Assembly: GCA_003694225.1 (NCBI GenBank)
Contig: RFKT01000221.1
Span: 1-6,039, forward strand
Length of the DNA: 6,039 nucleotides
Direction: 5' to 3'
DNA from: Candidatus Dadabacteria bacterium
GTDB taxonomy: Bacteria; Bdellovibrionota_C; UBA2361; J135
Shown here: positions 6,031 to 6,039 of the stretch, one piece after another
Layout of the letters: each line of letters starts with the position of its first letter
Numbering within the stretch: position 1 is the first letter of the stretch
Notes under the pieces: generated by a model
What the model was told of the DNA's origin: nothing
Database searches by the model: none
What the model saw: only the letters and a program-made list of their open reading frames with translations
Position numbers and translations under genes: made by a program

Positions 6031-6039
6031 CTACGAAAG

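Overview
The window is a compact, gene-dense stretch of bacterial chromosome with five complete protein genes. By eye it is moderate in GC and somewhat AT-leaning. I see no rRNA, tRNA, CRISPR array, insertion sequence or long repeat. Arginine is coded mainly by AGA/AGG (10 of 14 arginines in the pseudouridine synthase gene). Shine-Dalgarno sequences are weak or missing at most starts. Gene content and organisation are clearly bacterial (acetyl-/pyruvate-type biotin carboxylase, RluA-type pseudouridine synthase, Memo protein of the AmmeMemoRadiSam type, GT39-like membrane glycosyltransferase). The sequence does not fix the phylum; a poorly characterised or uncultured lineage is possible, but that is inference.

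Layout from left to right. A minus-strand pair fills 17-2813. It is transcribed from a TTG-initiated Memo-family gene (2813 to 1539) into a polytopic GT-C/GT39-like glycosyltransferase (start at 1552 or 1582, end 17), and the two reading frames overlap. A 54-base divergent gap (2814-2867) separates this pair from a plus-strand pair: a single-pass membrane protein of unknown function (2868-3491) and, 21 bases later, an RluA-family pseudouridine synthase (3513-4253). The latter converges, with only 9 bases between stop codons, on a minus-strand biotin carboxylase gene (5912 to 4263). The right 127 bases are non-coding and hold a plausible promoter for the biotin carboxylase plus a weaker promoter-like element pointing right, out of the window.

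Functionally these are mostly independent housekeeping or accessory genes. The biotin carboxylase needs a biotin carrier protein and a carboxyltransferase that are not here. The Memo protein lacks its usual radical-SAM and AMMECR1 partners in this window. The strongest leads are the overlap between the Memo and glycosyltransferase genes, the roughly 90-residue C-terminal extension on the biotin carboxylase, the unknown membrane-anchored protein paired with the pseudouridine synthase, and apparently leaderless or SD-free starts. I found no clear evidence of a wholly new multi-gene system.
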